A stretch of 6,063 nucleotides of DNA from NCBI GenBank assembly GCA_964419255.1, contig CAYQOU010000117.1:1-6063 (forward strand), written 5' to 3'. A program made the position numbers and the translations under genes. This DNA comes from CAZPHU01 sp964419255 (GTDB lineage: Bacteria > Fibrobacterota > Chitinivibrionia > Chitinivibrionales > CAYFVL01). Below the pieces are notes generated by a model. The model was given only the letters and a program-made list of their open reading frames with translations, had not been told where the DNA came from and searched no databases. Positions 6,049 through 6,063 of the stretch are shown piece after piece (positions within the stretch are counted from its first letter, which is position 1; the number at the start of each line of letters is the position of its first letter).

Positions 6049-6063
6049 CTCTCCCCCTCCGGT

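Noticed and set aside
1..6063. A new defence, mobile or biosynthetic system
   Set aside because: No nuclease, transposase, integrase, toxin-antitoxin pair, reverse transcriptase, repeat array or biosynthetic cluster is visible; most genes belong to known envelope or housekeeping families.

Overview
The window looks like chromosomal DNA of a Gram-negative (diderm) bacterium. It carries a lipid A synthesis gene (lpxB) and an outer-membrane-type lipoprotein. It also carries a large secreted protein with a thrombospondin-type-3-like calcium motif, of the kind common in Fibrobacterota and other FCB or deltaproteobacterial lineages. The taxon is an inference from protein style only; no marker gene is present.

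Layout, left to right. Positions 1-1250 (minus strand) hold the 5' part of a secreted surface-protein gene that runs off the left edge. It reads as broken: the signal peptide is out of frame with its ATG, a TGA follows the signal peptide, and a second frame change is possible near position 75. Positions 1373-1411 hold a strong intrinsic terminator for the next gene. Positions 1444-2250 (minus) encode an unrecognised 268-residue lipoprotein with its own promoter and a clear ribosome site. Positions 2251-2560 are intergenic, with a GC-rich block whose minus-strand transcript would be C-rich. Positions 2561-5668 (minus) form a tight three-gene operon, transcribed in the order PHP phosphoesterase (TrpH/YciV type), mannose-1-phosphate guanylyltransferase (manC type), lpxB. 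The first two genes overlap by ATGA and the last two are 13 bases apart. Positions 5669-5802 are a divergent promoter region with a symmetric dyad, and 5803-6048 (plus) encode a small protein with one C-terminal membrane segment.

How the genes fit together: the manC product makes GDP-mannose, a donor for O-antigen, capsule or other glycans, and LpxB makes the lipid A disaccharide, so two of the three operon genes serve the cell envelope. The PHP protein is probably a nucleotide or RNA-end phosphoesterase, and its link to the other two is unclear. The lipoprotein and the small membrane protein are also envelope-located.

I found no mobile element, CRISPR array, tRNA or rRNA, and nothing that amounts to a new multi-gene system. 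The points most worth a second look are the decayed surface-protein gene, the orphan lipoprotein, the symmetric divergent promoter, and the small, probably leaderless, membrane-protein gene.
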